A stretch of DNA of 47,317 nt from Oscillospiraceae bacterium (GCA_017421025.1 JAFQME010000033.1:1-47317); one strand, 5' to 3'. Counted from the first letter of the stretch, positions 20,688-30,244 are shown. Notes: a model not told the origin generated them from the sequence alone. Program-made: numbers and translations.

Positions 20688-21902
20688 ATGAAATATTTCG
20701 TCATGCTGGGCGACGGAATGGCAGACTATCCCATCCCGTCTCTCGGAGATCAAACACCGCTCGACGTAGCAAACAAACCCAACATGGACTTCCTCGCCCA
20801 AAACGGTGAGCAAGGGTTGGTGTCTACCCTGTATGAGGGGATGCCGTTTGGCAGTGATGTTGCCAATCTTTCGGTGTTGGGATACAATCCGAAGTCCTGT
20901 TACACCGGGCGTTCTCCGATTGAAGCACTCGGGCTTGGAATTCCGCTTGATGATACGGATACCGTGTTCCGTCTCAATTTAGTCAGTATTTCCACCGAGG
21001 AAGACTTTGAAAACAAAACCATGCTGGATCACAGTTCAGATAAGATTTCAAACGAAGAAGCCTATGAACTTCTCGATGCGCTCAAAGCCGAGTTTGAACG
21101 TGAGGACTTAAAAATCCATCGTGGTGTGAGTTACCGTCACATTCTGATTTGGAAAGGCATTGATTATAACTACAATATGATGCCGCCGCACGACATTTTA
21201 GGTCAGGGCATTGCAGCGTATCTGCCCGGTGGACCGTATGGTGCAGAAGTTCTTTCCATGATGAAAAAGAGTTATGAAATTTTAATGGCTCATCCGGTTA
21301 ACAAGGCACGCATCGCAAACGGCAAGAAACCCGCAAACTGCATGTGGCTTTGGGGCGAAGGTACCAAACCCGCAATCGGGAACTTCAAAGAGAAATACGG
21401 CATCTCCGGTGCGGTCATTACCGCAGTGCCGCTCATCCAAGGCATTGCCCAAGGCGCCGGGATGAAAAACATTTCGGTTGACGGCGCAACCGGTGAGTAC
21501 GATACCAACTACGCAGGCAAAGCAAAGGCTGCGATGGATGCGTTTGACGAAGGCTGTGAGTTTGTGTTCGTCCATGTGGAAGCGCCGGACGAATGTGGAC
21601 ACGATGCGGATTTGGAACTCAAGATTTCTGCGATTGAGCGAATTGATGCTGAAATTTTGGGCCCGGTCAAAGCACATCTGGAGCAGATGGGCGAGCCGTT
21701 TAAGATTCTGCTGATGCCGGACCATGCGACCCCGATCGCACTCCGTACCCATGTAATGGATCCCATTCCATATGCAATCTATACCAGCGGAAAGAGCGGG
21801 AATGGCGCCGCATACAGCGAGAAAAACGCAAAAGCCACCGGCAAATACATTGAATTCGGTCACGATTTGATGGGCAAATTCTTATCGTGTGAGGGAGAAT
21901 AA
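20688..21902 (+). CDS. apgM: Cofactor-independent phosphoglycerate mutase, ApgM type
   Basis: This 404-residue alkaline-phosphatase superfamily enzyme interconverts 3- and 2-phosphoglycerate in glycolysis. The metal-binding start is [25 protein letters not shown] carries the nucleophile Ser region, [15 protein letters not shown] follows, and the C-terminal metal ligands are in [13 protein letters not shown] and LLMPDHATP. This ApgM-like form is common in archaea and Clostridia, and the same family includes homoserine kinase-like members, so the name is probable rather than proven. It starts 10 bases after yebC, with AGAGGG before ATG 20688. Confidence 0.9.
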   Translation: MKYFVMLGDGMADYPIPSLGDQTPLDVANKPNMDFLAQNGEQGLVSTLYEGMPFGSDVANLSVLGYNPKSCYTGRSPIEALGLGIPLDDTDTVFRLNLVSISTEEDFENKTMLDHSSDKISNEEAYELLDALKAEFEREDLKIHRGVSYRHILIWKGIDYNYNMMPPHDILGQGIAAYLPGGPYGAEVLSMMKKSYEILMAHPVNKARIANGKKPANCMWLWGEGTKPAIGNFKEKYGISGAVITAVPLIQGIAQGAGMKNISVDGATGEYDTNYAGKAKAAMDAFDEGCEFVFVHVEAPDECGHDADLELKISAIERIDAEILGPVKAHLEQMGEPFKILLMPDHATPIALRTHVMDPIPYAIYTSGKSGNGAAYSEKNAKATGKYIEFGHDLMGKFLSCEGE

Positions 21903-21906
21903 GATT

Positions 21907-23340
21907 ATGGAAAAGAAAATGGTTGAACAAATCACATCTATGGAAGTTGACTTTGCTCAATGGTTTACTGACGTATGCAAAAAGGCGGAATTGATCGACT
22001 ATTCCTCCATTCGTGGTGTCTTTATCTACCGTCCTTATGGTTATGCCATTTGGGAAAACATCCAGCGTATTCTGGATGCTGAGTTTAAGAAGCAGGGCGT
22101 TGAAAACGTCTATATGCCGCTCTTGATTCCCGAAAGCCTTCTCCAAAAGGAAAAGGACCACGTCGAGGGTTTTGCTCCCGAATGTGCATGGGTCACCACC
22201 GGCGGAAGTGAGAAGCTGGAGGAGCGTTATGCCATCCGCCCCACATCCGAGACCTTGTTCTGCGAGCATTTTGCAAACGTACTCCATTCCTATCGTGAAC
22301 TTCCGATGAAATATAACCAGTGGTGCAGTGTCATCCGTTGGGAGAAGTCCTCACGCCCCTTCCTTCGCCATCGTGAGTTTCTGTGGCAGGAAGGCCATAC
22401 CATCCACGCCACCGCAGAAGAAGCAAAAGCGTTTACCGAAACCATGCTTAATGTGTATGCCGATTTCTGCGAAAACGTTCTTGCTATGCCGGTTACTCGT
22501 GGACGGAAGACCGAGAAAGAAAAATTCAACGGTGCCGAGGCAACTTACACCATTGAGTGCATGATGCACGACCGAAAGGCACTTCAGGCAGGTACGTCCC
22601 ACTATTTCGGTGACGGATTTGCAAGACAATTTGATGTTGAATTTACCGATAAGAACAATAAAAAGACCAACCCCCATGAAACCTCCTGGGGCGTTTCCAC
22701 CCGTCTCATCGGCGGCATTATCATGACCCACGGTGACGACAACGGTCTCGTTCTTCCTCCGAAGATTGCGCCGATCCAGGCTGTTATCATTCCGATTGCA
22801 GCGCATAAGGGAGGTGTCCTCGAGGCGGCAGACGAACTTTTGGGTACCCTTTCCGCAGCAGGTATTCGCACCAAGTGCGACACAAGCGACAACTCCGCAG
22901 GCTGGAAGTTTGCAGAGTATGAGATGAAGGGTGTTCCCGTTCGCATTGAGCTTGGCCCCCGTGATTTGGAGGCAGGTCAGTGTGTTCTCGTCTCCCGTGT
23001 TACTCGTGAGAAGAAGATTGTCAAACTCGAAAATATCGTAGAAGAAGTCACTGCGATTATGGATGAGATCCACAACGCCCTCTTCGAGAGAGCGCTGAAA
23101 AACCGTGAGGAGCATACCTACACGGCAACCACCTTTGAGGAAATGAAAGAAATTGCCTCAACCAAGGGCGGTTTTGTTAAGACCATGTGGTGTGGTGACC
23201 TTGAGTGCGAACTTAAGGTGAAGGAAGAGGCCGGAATGTCCTCTCGCTGTATGCCCTTTGTTCAGGAGGAAATCTCCGATGTATGTCCGATTTGCGGAAA
23301 ACCTGCAAAACATATGATTTACTGGGGTGTGGCATACTGA
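21907..23340 (+). CDS. proS: Prolyl-tRNA synthetase, archaeal/eukaryotic type
   Basis: This 477-residue class II synthetase charges tRNA-Pro. Motif 1 is seen around [12 protein letters not shown], motif 2 in the [22 protein letters not shown] segment, and motif 3 in the [24 protein letters not shown] region. The anticodon-binding domain follows, and the C-terminal zinc-type region ends with [18 protein letters not shown], the tail of the eukaryote/archaea-like form. It has no YbaK editing domain insert, unlike the bacterial type. ATG 21907 lies five bases after the apgM stop, with GAGGGA as ribosome site. argS begins on its last stop base. Confidence 0.95.
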   Translation: MEKKMVEQITSMEVDFAQWFTDVCKKAELIDYSSIRGVFIYRPYGYAIWENIQRILDAEFKKQGVENVYMPLLIPESLLQKEKDHVEGFAPECAWVTTGGSEKLEERYAIRPTSETLFCEHFANVLHSYRELPMKYNQWCSVIRWEKSSRPFLRHREFLWQEGHTIHATAEEAKAFTETMLNVYADFCENVLAMPVTRGRKTEKEKFNGAEATYTIECMMHDRKALQAGTSHYFGDGFARQFDVEFTDKNNKKTNPHETSWGVSTRLIGGIIMTHGDDNGLVLPPKIAPIQAVIIPIAAHKGGVLEAADELLGTLSAAGIRTKCDTSDNSAGWKFAEYEMKGVPVRIELGPRDLEAGQCVLVSRVTREKKIVKLENIVEEVTAIMDEIHNALFERALKNREEHTYTATTFEEMKEIASTKGGFVKTMWCGDLECELKVKEEAGMSSRCMPFVQEEISDVCPICGKPAKHMIYWGVAY

Positions 23341-25121
23341 TGGAAAACAAAAATTTAACGGTCAGACAAACCCTTTCGCAAATCGTATCTTCTGCGTTTG
23401 AAGCGTGCGGATATGATCCCGAACTCGGTGCAGTCACGGTTTCCAACCGCCCCGACTTGTGCCAGTTCCAGTGCAACGGTGCATTGAGCGCCGCAAAACG
23501 TTATAAAAAGAATCCTGCCATCATTGCGCAGGAAGTTGCAGCAAAATTGCAGGAGGAACCCATCCTGGCAAAGGCAGAATTTGTCCCGCCCGGATTCTTG
23601 AACCTCGACGTTTCCGATGCGTATCTCATTGAGCGTGCCTGCAAAATGGATTCGGATGTGCGTTTGGACCTGCCGTGTGCAGAAAAGGCGCTTTCCATCG
23701 TGGTGGACTATGGCGGACCGAACGTTGCAAAACCTCTGCATATCGGGCATCTCCGTACCGCAATCATCGGGGAAAGCTTGGTGCGCCTTGCCCGTTTCTT
23801 GGGTCACAAGGTGGTCGGCGATGTGCACTTGGGTGACTGGGGACTTCAGATGGGCCTCATCATCGAAGGGCTCCGTGCGCAGAAACCCGAGCTCTGCTAT
23901 TTCGATGAAACCTTTGGCGGTCCGTATCCATCGGAACCGCCTGTGACTTTGGATGACTTAAATGAACTCTATCCGGCTGCCAGTGCACGCTCGAAAACCG
24001 ATGAGGAATTCAAAGCGGCGGCGCAAAAGGCAACCGGTGAACTCCAAAACGGTCGTCCGGGATTTGTTGCATTGTGGAAGCATTTCCTCTCCCTTTCGGT
24101 CACCGACCTTAAGAAGAGTTATGCAAAACTCGACGTTGATTTCGACAAATGGCTGGGTGAATCCGATGCCGCACCTTATGTGGACGAAATGCTCGGCATT
24201 TTGAAAGACAAGGGCCTTTCGTATGTCTCGGACGGTGCGCTGATTGTGGACGTTGCAAAAGAAGATGATGAGGAGGAAATTCCGCCCATCATCATCGAAA
24301 AGTCGGACGGCTCGCAGCTTTATGGCACCACCGACCTTGCAACCATTCTCCAGCGTGAGCGTGATTTCGACCCGGATGAAATCTGGTATGTGGTCGATAA
24401 TCGCCAGTCTATGCACTTTAAGCAAGTGTTCCGTTGTGCGCATCTTGCAGCTCTCGTGCCGGAGGAGACTAAGCTCATGCATATTGGCTTTGGCACCATG
24501 AACGGCAAAGACGGCAAACCGTATAAAACCCGTGACGGCGGTGTGATGCGCCTGTCTGATTTGATTGCTACCGTGACCGATGCAGCACGTGAAAAAATGG
24601 CAGAGAGTGCAACTGCATCGGTTTTGAGCGACGAAGAAGCAGCTGCTTGTGCGGAAAAAATCGGTATCGCTGCGCTCAAAATCGGCGATCTCATCAACCA
24701 CCGTACCAAGGACTATATCTTCGATTTGGATCGCTTCCTTGCAAGCGAAGGGAAAACCGGTCCGTACCTCCAGTATGCTGCAGTGCGAATCCATTCCGTG
24801 CTGGAAAAAGCAGAAGCCCAAGGCTTTACCCCAGGAAAACTCTTGCCCCCGGCGAGTGACACCGAGCGTGCGCTTTTGCTCTCGCTCTCAGGTGTGGGTG
24901 ACACGCTGCTTCGAGCATTTTCGGATCATGCGCCCAACGGCATCTGTGAAGCGCTCTTTGACCTCACCGGTCTCTTTAACCGCTTCTATTATGAAAACAA
25001 AATTCTCACTTGTCCGGATGCGGCGCAGCGTGACAGTTGGCTGAAACTCATCTCGATTACCGAGCGGATGATTTCTCTTCTGCTCTCACTCCTAGCCATC
25101 CAAGTCCCCGAAAAAATGTAA
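23340..25121 (+). CDS. argS: Arginyl-tRNA synthetase
   Basis: This 593-residue class I synthetase charges tRNA-Arg. An N-terminal additional domain (about 1-110) precedes the Rossmann core. The HIGH motif is in NVAKPLHIGHLRT, and the KMSK-like loop is the YKTRDGG segment, the usual variant in ArgRS. The C-terminal DALR anticodon domain contains HRTKDYIFDLDRFLASEGKTGPYLQYAAVRI at its start. Its ATG shares one base with the proS stop (TGATG, 23338-23342), a sign of coupling. A strong terminator ends the operon. Confidence 0.96.
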   Translation: MENKNLTVRQTLSQIVSSAFEACGYDPELGAVTVSNRPDLCQFQCNGALSAAKRYKKNPAIIAQEVAAKLQEEPILAKAEFVPPGFLNLDVSDAYLIERACKMDSDVRLDLPCAEKALSIVVDYGGPNVAKPLHIGHLRTAIIGESLVRLARFLGHKVVGDVHLGDWGLQMGLIIEGLRAQKPELCYFDETFGGPYPSEPPVTLDDLNELYPAASARSKTDEEFKAAAQKATGELQNGRPGFVALWKHFLSLSVTDLKKSYAKLDVDFDKWLGESDAAPYVDEMLGILKDKGLSYVSDGALIVDVAKEDDEEEIPPIIIEKSDGSQLYGTTDLATILQRERDFDPDEIWYVVDNRQSMHFKQVFRCAHLAALVPEETKLMHIGFGTMNGKDGKPYKTRDGGVMRLSDLIATVTDAAREKMAESATASVLSDEEAAACAEKIGIAALKIGDLINHRTKDYIFDLDRFLASEGKTGPYLQYAAVRIHSVLEKAEAQGFTPGKLLPPASDTERALLLSLSGVGDTLLRAFSDHAPNGICEALFDLTGLFNRFYYENKILTCPDAAQRDSWLKLISITERMISLLLSLLAIQVPEKM

Positions 25122-25123
25122 GA

Positions 25124-25160
25124 AAAAAACGCCTTGTCGAAATCGACCGGGCGTTTTTTA
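25124..25160 (+). terminator. Terminator after argS
   Basis: A ten-base-pair stem aaaaaacgcc/ggcgtttttt (25124-25133 with 25150-25159) enclosing a smaller gtcg/cgac helix, ending in a run of six T. Confidence 0.9.
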
Positions 25161-25200
25161 CGAGTCGGTGGATCGCAGATCAATCTTGAAGGGGATTATC

Positions 25201-26397
25201 ATGACAGCACAAAAGAACTATAAAAAAACACTGATTGCTTGTTACCTCGGATTTGTAACACAAGCCATTTCCGCAAACTTCACTCCGCTTCTGTTTTTGA
25301 CATTTAAGAGCAGTTACGGAATTTCACTGGAAAAGATAGCACTGATTCCATTGATCTTTTATCTGACACAACTGCTTGTTGACCTTGCGGCTACCAAATT
25401 TGCCGATAAAATCGGATACCGTACCTGCGTTTTGGTATCGCAGGTGGTGTCGGCGATTGGTCTTGTTCTCATGGTGTTTCTGCCGGAATGGTTGCCAAAC
25501 CCATTTGTCGGGATCCTGATTTCGGTCGTTCTTTATTCCATCGGCAGTGGTCTGATCGAAGTTTTGGTCAGCCCGATCGTGGAAGCCTGTCCGTTTGAAA
25601 ATAAGGAAGGGGTCATGAGCCTCTTGCATTCCTTCTATTGTTGGGGTGCAGTAGGTGTCATTTTCGGCTCGACACTCTTCTTCTCGTTATTTGGTGTTGA
25701 GAATTGGAAAATCCTCGCTCTGATATGGGCCATAGTGCCGCTCTATAATACCTTTAACTTCATCAATTGCCCGATTGAACGATTGGTGGAAGAGGGCGAG
25801 AGTATGGGGGTTCGGAGTCTGCTGAAAACGCCGATTTTTTGGCTTCTGATTGTACTGATGGTGTGTTCGGGTGCGTCCGAGTCAACCATGGCGCAATGGG
25901 CGTCTGCATTTACCGAGTCGGCACTCGGGGTCTCCAAAACAATCGGCGACCTCGCAGGCCCCGGTTTGTTTGCAATGTTCATGGGCATCTCTCGTATGCT
26001 CTATGGAAAACTGAGTGCGAAACTGAAACTGACCAAAGTCATGCTTGTTTGCGGGATTACAAGCATTGGTTGCTATCTCCTGGCATCTCTTTCTTCGGTT
26101 CCGGCGTTTGGACTTGCAGGCTGTGCACTTTGCGGCTTGGCAGTCGGAATTATGTGGCCGGGCTCCATCAGCGTTTCCTCACAGACTTGTCCGAAAGGCG
26201 GCACCGCAATGTTTGCATTTTTGGCATTGGCGGGTGATTTGGGCGGTACGATAAGCCCTGCGCTGGTGGGAAACATTTCTGAACTTCCGGGGTGCAGCTT
26301 GAAGACCGGATTGCTTGCGGCAACTCTGTTCCCGTTGGTTTTGGTTTTCTGCCTGCTTGTTTTGAGAAAAAAGCGTAAGCAAATAAAAAACTCCTGA
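25201..26397 (+). CDS. Major facilitator superfamily transporter
   Basis: This 398-residue membrane protein has about 12 hydrophobic helices in two halves. The loop between helices 2 and 3 has the MFS-typical DKIGYRTC (basic-turn) motif, and a hydrophilic central loop (CPIERLVEEGESMGVRS) splits the halves. It resembles FucP/fucose-like and NarK-like minor branches, but the substrate is not assignable. ATG 25201 is preferred over a GTG/ATG-like start at 25168, because AAGGGG lies 7 bases before it. It sits between terminators, so it is transcribed alone. Confidence 0.85.
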   Translation: MTAQKNYKKTLIACYLGFVTQAISANFTPLLFLTFKSSYGISLEKIALIPLIFYLTQLLVDLAATKFADKIGYRTCVLVSQVVSAIGLVLMVFLPEWLPNPFVGILISVVLYSIGSGLIEVLVSPIVEACPFENKEGVMSLLHSFYCWGAVGVIFGSTLFFSLFGVENWKILALIWAIVPLYNTFNFINCPIERLVEEGESMGVRSLLKTPIFWLLIVLMVCSGASESTMAQWASAFTESALGVSKTIGDLAGPGLFAMFMGISRMLYGKLSAKLKLTKVMLVCGITSIGCYLLASLSSVPAFGLAGCALCGLAVGIMWPGSISVSSQTCPKGGTAMFAFLALAGDLGGTISPALVGNISELPGCSLKTGLLAATLFPLVLVFCLLVLRKKRKQIKNS

Positions 26398-26418
26398 TCA
26401 AGCGATCAGGAGTTTTTT
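26385..26418. terminator. Bidirectional terminator between the MFS gene and prs
   Basis: A fifteen-base-pair stem aaaaaactcctgatc/gatcaggagtttttt with loop aagc (26385-26399 with 26404-26418). It overlaps the last MFS codons and lies just downstream of the convergent prs stop codon. Confidence 0.92.
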
Positions 26419-26423
26419 GCTTT

Positions 26424-27602
26424 TTACTTGGTTTTGAACTTGGAGAGCAGAGCGTTGATTTTGTCTGCCGGGTTGAGAAGCGGGCTGATGGATTGATCGT
26501 GGTTTAAGGTGTCGATGATGAGCGAGAGGAACTTGGACATATCCACATTGACATACCACGGAGCATTCAGCACTTCCGGAGTGCGGTAGTTTAAGTTGGT
26601 GGAGAAGACACGGGAAATAATGCCTTCCTCATATGCTTCGTTGAATGCTTCCACACCTTCGGTGAACAGACCAAAGGTAACCGCAACATTGATGCGCTTT
26701 GCGTTGCGACGCTTTAAGTCACGTGCGATATCGAGTACAGATTCACCCGAGGAGATCATGTCGTCTACGATGAGAACGTCTTTGCCCTCGACCGAGTCGC
26801 CTAAAAATTCGTGGCTGACAATCGGGTTGCGGCCGTTGACCAAACGGGAGTAATCACGGCGCTTATAGAACATACCCACGTCGAGTCCCAGCATACTTGC
26901 GAAATACAAGCTGCGGCTCATGCCGCCTTCGTCCGGGCTGATGACGATCATTTTGTCCTTGTTGATTTCAATGTCCGGATACTCTTTCACGAGTGCCTTG
27001 ACAATCTGATAGGTCGGCTGGATGTTTTCAAAACTTCCGAGCGGAATTGCGTTCTGCACACGGGGATCGTGCGCATCAAAGGTGATGATGTTGTTGATGC
27101 CGAGATGCTCAAGTTCCTGAAGTGCCAGTGCGCAGTCGAGCGACTCGCGGGCGCTTCTCTTGTGCTGACGGCTTTCATACAGAAGCGGCATAATAACGGT
27201 GATACGGCGAGCCTTACCACTGATTGCAGCAATGACACGCTTGATATCCTGGAAATGGTCATCCGGACTCATCGGGCAATCCTTGCCAAACATTTTGTAG
27301 GTGCAAGTGTAATTGCTGATATCTGCAAGGATGAAAATGTCATGCCCACGAACCGAGTCACGCAGAATTGCCTTGCCTTCGCCGGATGCAAAACGCGGTG
27401 TTGCATGGTCGATCAAATAAGAATCACGCAAATATGCGGGGAAATGAAGCGGTACATGACCGTTTTCCACATTGAAACGACGCTGTTGAACCAAATTGGT
27501 GTCGACGAGATTCCCGAGTTCCCGACTCCCAATCAGTGATATAATACCAAGCGGAGCGTACGGGATTTTATCTTCCATGCCGGGCATGAACGAACTTGCC
27601 AT
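26424..27602 (-). CDS. prs: Ribose-phosphate pyrophosphokinase
   Basis: This 392-residue enzyme makes PRPP from ribose 5-phosphate and ATP, feeding pyrE and purine, NAD and Trp/His synthesis. Visible family blocks are ITFDAHDPRVQNAIPLG (metal and ribose site), VISPDEGGMSRS (SPDxGG), YKRRDYS, and the PRPP loop VLIVDDMISSGESVLD. The protein is about 70 residues longer than the classical 315-residue PrsA, with extra N-terminal sequence; such long forms are known in Clostridia. AGGGGAAAT precedes ATG 27602. Between it and the divergent tRNA pair lies a 200-base AT-rich space with no gene. A GTATAG...CTATAC inverted repeat is at 27620-27649, but I could not define its promoter securely. Confidence 0.92.
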   Translation of the reverse strand: MASSFMPGMEDKIPYAPLGIISLIGSRELGNLVDTNLVQQRRFNVENGHVPLHFPAYLRDSYLIDHATPRFASGEGKAILRDSVRGHDIFILADISNYTCTYKMFGKDCPMSPDDHFQDIKRVIAAISGKARRITVIMPLLYESRQHKRSARESLDCALALQELEHLGINNIITFDAHDPRVQNAIPLGSFENIQPTYQIVKALVKEYPDIEINKDKMIVISPDEGGMSRSLYFASMLGLDVGMFYKRRDYSRLVNGRNPIVSHEFLGDSVEGKDVLIVDDMISSGESVLDIARDLKRRNAKRINVAVTFGLFTEGVEAFNEAYEEGIISRVFSTNLNYRTPEVLNAPWYVNVDMSKFLSLIIDTLNHDQSISPLLNPADKINALLSKFKTK

Positions 27603-27741
27603 AGTTACATTTCCCCTTTTGTATAGAATGTCACATCTGTATTACTATACTAACATAAAATCTAAGTTTCCGCAACATGGAAAAAGAATAAATATCAAAG
27701 GAAAATTTTTGTTGTTTCTATGAGAAAAGCACAGAAATTTA

Positions 27742-27770
27742 TTGACGTGAGAGGGAAAGTGTATTATAAT
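27742..27770 (+). promoter_or_regulatory. Promoter for the tRNA-Thr/tRNA-Gly pair
   Basis: TTGACG at 27742-27747 and a perfect TATAAT at 27765-27770, with a 17-base spacer, 34 bases upstream of the first tRNA. It is one of the strongest-looking promoters in the window. Confidence 0.85.
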
Positions 27771-27803
27771 AACAAGGTCAGTTTTGACTGAAGGTTTGGG
27801 TGT

Positions 27804-27879
27804 GCTGGAGTAGCTCAGTCGGTAGAGCACATCACTCGTAATGATGAGGTCATGGGTTCAAGTCCCACCTCCAGCTCCA
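27804..27879 (+). tRNA. tRNA-Thr (anticodon CGT)
   Basis: A 76-base cloverleaf with encoded CCA. The acceptor GCTGGAG pairs perfectly with CTCCAGC; the anticodon stem CATCA/TGATG holds CTCGTAA, giving anticodon CGT (reads ACG). One A-C mismatch closes the T stem at its first pair. Confidence 0.96.
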
Positions 27880-27894
27880 AAACTCAAATGATAT

Positions 27895-27968
27895 GCAGGT
27901 GTTGCATAATGGTAGTGCCCCAGCTTCCCAAGCTGGTAGCGTGGGTTCGATTCCCATCACCTGCTCCA
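27895..27968 (+). tRNA. tRNA-Gly (anticodon CCC)
   Basis: A 74-base cloverleaf with encoded CCA. The acceptor GCAGGTG pairs with CACCTGC; the anticodon stem CCAGC/GCTGG holds TTCCCAA, giving anticodon CCC (reads GGG). It follows tRNA-Thr by 15 bases and is followed by a terminator, so the pair is one transcript. Confidence 0.96.
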
Positions 27969-27971
27969 AAG

Positions 27972-28005
27972 AAAAAGGGGACTCGATGGAGTCCCTTTTT
28001 TCTTT
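27972..28005 (+). terminator. Terminator after the tRNA pair
   Basis: A stem gggactc/gagtccc extended by A-T pairs (27972-27984 with 27989-28001), followed by a run of six T and then ctttg. Confidence 0.85.
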
Positions 28006-28035
28006 GCTGTACACCCGTTTGGAGGCGTTTTTTCT

Positions 28036-28941
28036 ATGGTTGTCCCGAACTACTATCACAAATTCAAATGCATCGCATCTGAGTGTCTGCACTCCTGCTG
28101 TATCGGTTGGGAAATCGACATTGACCCTGCCTGTGTGGAAACTTATCGCAAGGTGGAAGGGGAGTTGGGAGAACGCCTGCAAAAGAACATCGCATGGGAC
28201 GAGAAGCCACCACATTTTATCTTGGGAGAAGCAGAGCGCTGCCCGTTTTTGAATGAGGAAAACCTGTGCGATTTGATTTTGCGTTTGGGCGAGGATAGCC
28301 TTTGCGAGATTTGCAGTGAGCATCCTCGGTTTTATCATGTTCTGCCCGACCGCACCGAGGCGGGGCTGGGACTCTGCTGTGAAGCGGCGGGACGGTTGAT
28401 TTTGGGACAGTCTGAGCCTGTATGCTTGTTGGGTGCAGAAGAAGATGGTGATGAGGTGCTCCGCTTTCGGGATGCCCTGATTGCGCTTGCACAGGATCGA
28501 TCATTGCCGCTCAAAGAGCGGATGCGAAAAATCCTGGATTTTTGCGAAAAAACACACCAAAATTTTGGGGATTTTGCGGAAGTTTTGCGTGATTTGGAGC
28601 GCTTGGATCCGGCTTGGGATTCTGTGCTTGATTTCTTGGGAAAACCTGCGAATATTTCCGGGTTTGACGCATTTATGATGGGTAGAAGTTATGAATATGA
28701 GCAGTTTTTGGTATATTTGCTCTACCGCCACGTTGCCTGCGCATTTGACCTCGCTGACGCAAAAACTTGGGGTGCATTTGCAGTGGTGGGGTGTGAAATT
28801 CTGTATCGAATGGGTGCTGCGATTTGGACAGAGACCGGCATGTTTTCCTTTGAAGATCAAGTAGAACTTGCACGGATGTTCTCTTCTGAAATTGAGTATT
28901 CCGAAGAAAACCTGGACCGTCTCTTTGAGCTCTTGTATTGA
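28036..28941 (+). CDS. FliB-like flagellin lysine-N-methylase family protein
   Basis: This 301-residue protein has the FliB-family cysteine-rich pattern: FKCIASECLHSCCIGW (C12, C17, C21, C22), RCPFLNEENLCDL, LCEICSEHPRFYH and LCCEAAGRLIL. In Salmonella, FliB methylates lysines of flagellin, and the conserved cysteines are thought to bind an iron-sulfur cluster. The C-terminal half (about 140-301) is helical and less conserved. No flagellar gene is present in this window, so the real target may be another surface protein, for example the SLH protein at the left edge, which is inference. GGAGG lies 10 bases before ATG 28036. Confidence 0.8.
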   Translation: MVVPNYYHKFKCIASECLHSCCIGWEIDIDPACVETYRKVEGELGERLQKNIAWDEKPPHFILGEAERCPFLNEENLCDLILRLGEDSLCEICSEHPRFYHVLPDRTEAGLGLCCEAAGRLILGQSEPVCLLGAEEDGDEVLRFRDALIALAQDRSLPLKERMRKILDFCEKTHQNFGDFAEVLRDLERLDPAWDSVLDFLGKPANISGFDAFMMGRSYEYEQFLVYLLYRHVACAFDLADAKTWGAFAVVGCEILYRMGAAIWTETGMFSFEDQVELARMFSSEIEYSEENLDRLFELLY

Positions 28942-28966
28942 AATACCGGCAGTAGTATGATAAAAT
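28938..28966 (+). promoter_or_regulatory. Promoter for the acyltransferase gene
   Basis: TTGAAA at 28938-28943 (overlapping the FliB-like stop codon) and TAAAAT at 28961-28966, with a 17-base spacer. Confidence 0.6.
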
Positions 28967-29010
28967 AAATTATTACAATGCAGCATGAAAAGCAAAAGGG
29001 GACGTAAGGC

Positions 29011-29526
29011 ATGGGTATTCTGAGGCGTGTGAAAAATCGCATTTTGCGTAGAAAAGGAATGGTTTCCTACTGGCGCAGTCAAGGTGCCAAAATCGGTGAG
29101 GGCTGCGACATTCATGTAAATGCAACACTTGGATCTGAGCCGTATTTGGTTGAGATTGGAAATCATGTCAGAATCAATACCAATGTCCATATTTTGACTC
29201 ATGACGGCGGCGTTTGGGTGCTCCGAGGAATGAAACCGGAATACGCAGATGCGGATTTGTTTGCCCCGGTAAAAATCGGTGACAATGTCCATATCGGTAC
29301 CGGTGCAATGATTATGCCCGGCGTTACCATTGGGTCAAACTGTATCATCGGCTGTGATGCGGTGGTGACGCACGATGTTCCGACCGGCTCGGTAGCGGTG
29401 GGTGTTCCGGCACGTGTGATCAAAACGATTGAAGCATATGAAGAGAAAAACCGAGATCGTTTGGTACACACAAAGAGCATGACCTCTAAAGAAAAACGTG
29501 AATTTTTGACCAAGCGATTTCGCTAA
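29011..29526 (+). CDS. Hexapeptide-repeat acyltransferase
   Basis: This 171-residue protein is a left-handed beta-helix acyltransferase, with imperfect repeats of the [LIV]-G-x4 type: AKIGEG, VEIGNH, VKIGDN, VHIGTG, AMIMPG, VTIGSN, CIIGCD. The end AVVTHDVPTGSVAVGVPARVI is typical of sugar or serine O-/N-acetyltransferases (maa/WbbJ/CysE-like). The histidine in the ILTHDGG loop is a plausible catalytic base. The basic N-terminal start RRVKNRILRRK may contact membrane lipid or polymer. Substrate is unknown; surface polysaccharide or lipid-linked sugar is likely. A membrane protein follows 15 bases later, likely in one transcript. Confidence 0.9.
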   Translation: MGILRRVKNRILRRKGMVSYWRSQGAKIGEGCDIHVNATLGSEPYLVEIGNHVRINTNVHILTHDGGVWVLRGMKPEYADADLFAPVKIGDNVHIGTGAMIMPGVTIGSNCIIGCDAVVTHDVPTGSVAVGVPARVIKTIEAYEEKNRDRLVHTKSMTSKEKREFLTKRFR

Positions 29527-29541
29527 AAGGGGATTCTTATT

Positions 29542-30201
29542 GTGAGTAGTGTGGCGCGGTATTTGGATCAAATTTTTGAATATTTTCCGCAAAAAGCAGA
29601 TATTTTGGCATATAAAGAGAATTTATGTGCGCAAATGGAAGTTGTGCTGAAAGCGGAGTGTGCATCGGGAAAAACCGAGGAAGAGGCACTTTCTATTGCA
29701 ATTGCATCTGCTCCGAGTTACGAGGAAATCTACGATGCGTTGAACATCGGTGTTCGCTCTCGTGAATGTGATTCCGTGTGGTATCGGAAGCGAGTAAAAC
29801 TGATGAGCTTTTGGTATGCTTTGGCAATTGCGCTGTTTGTGGCGTCGCCATTTGGCATGATTGGGCTTTCGGTTTGGAAGCATGTGCATCATTTGGTTGC
29901 CGGGCTTGTGATTTTGTTTTTCTTTATCGGAGCGGGGATTGGGATTTTGGTTTATGCGATTCGAGAAAAACGAATCCTTTCCGAGTTGCTTCCCGAGAAA
30001 GCACCTGCACCTGTACGGATTTGGAGTTTGCTTTTGGGCGTTTTATTCTGTTTGTTCGCACTGGTTGGGTTGGTATTTTGCCTGCACACGCTTCATGGAA
30101 AAATTCTCTCTCGTGAATGTGCCAGCAGTTTGCTCGACCTTTCGGTCGGCGTGCTGTTTTTGGTTTGGTACAGTCAGCGGAAACACTGGAATTCCCGTTG
30201 A
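29542..30201 (+). CDS. Small integral membrane protein with helical N-terminal domain
   Basis: This 219-residue protein has an N-terminal soluble helical domain (about 1-80, with YLDQIFEYFPQKADILAYKENL and TEEEALSIAIASAPSYEEIYDAL) like the DUF1700/permease-prefix type domain, then four membrane helices (about 88-108, 117-140, 157-180 and 190-210). The function is unknown; such proteins in Bacillota often sit beside a PadR regulator, but none is next to it here. GTG 29542 is the start, with AAAGGGG upstream. A terminator follows the stop. Confidence 0.75.
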   Translation: MSSVARYLDQIFEYFPQKADILAYKENLCAQMEVVLKAECASGKTEEEALSIAIASAPSYEEIYDALNIGVRSRECDSVWYRKRVKLMSFWYALAIALFVASPFGMIGLSVWKHVHHLVAGLVILFFFIGAGIGILVYAIREKRILSELLPEKAPAPVRIWSLLLGVLFCLFALVGLVFCLHTLHGKILSRECASSLLDLSVGVLFLVWYSQRKHWNSR

Positions 30202-30208
30202 AAATATG

Positions 30209-30244
30209 CCGCATTTGCAACCTTGCAAATGCGGTAATTTTTTT
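30209..30244 (+). terminator. Terminator after the membrane protein
   Basis: A stem ccgcatttgc/gcaaatgcgg (30209-30218 with 30225-30234), followed by taattttttt. It marks the left boundary of the long operon that begins at 30305. Confidence 0.9.

Noticed and set aside
27620-27649. GTATAG...CTATAC inverted repeat upstream of prs as a riboswitch or regulator site
   Set aside because: The arms are only six bases, the region is AT-rich, and no known riboswitch motif or clear promoter match was found; chance is likely.
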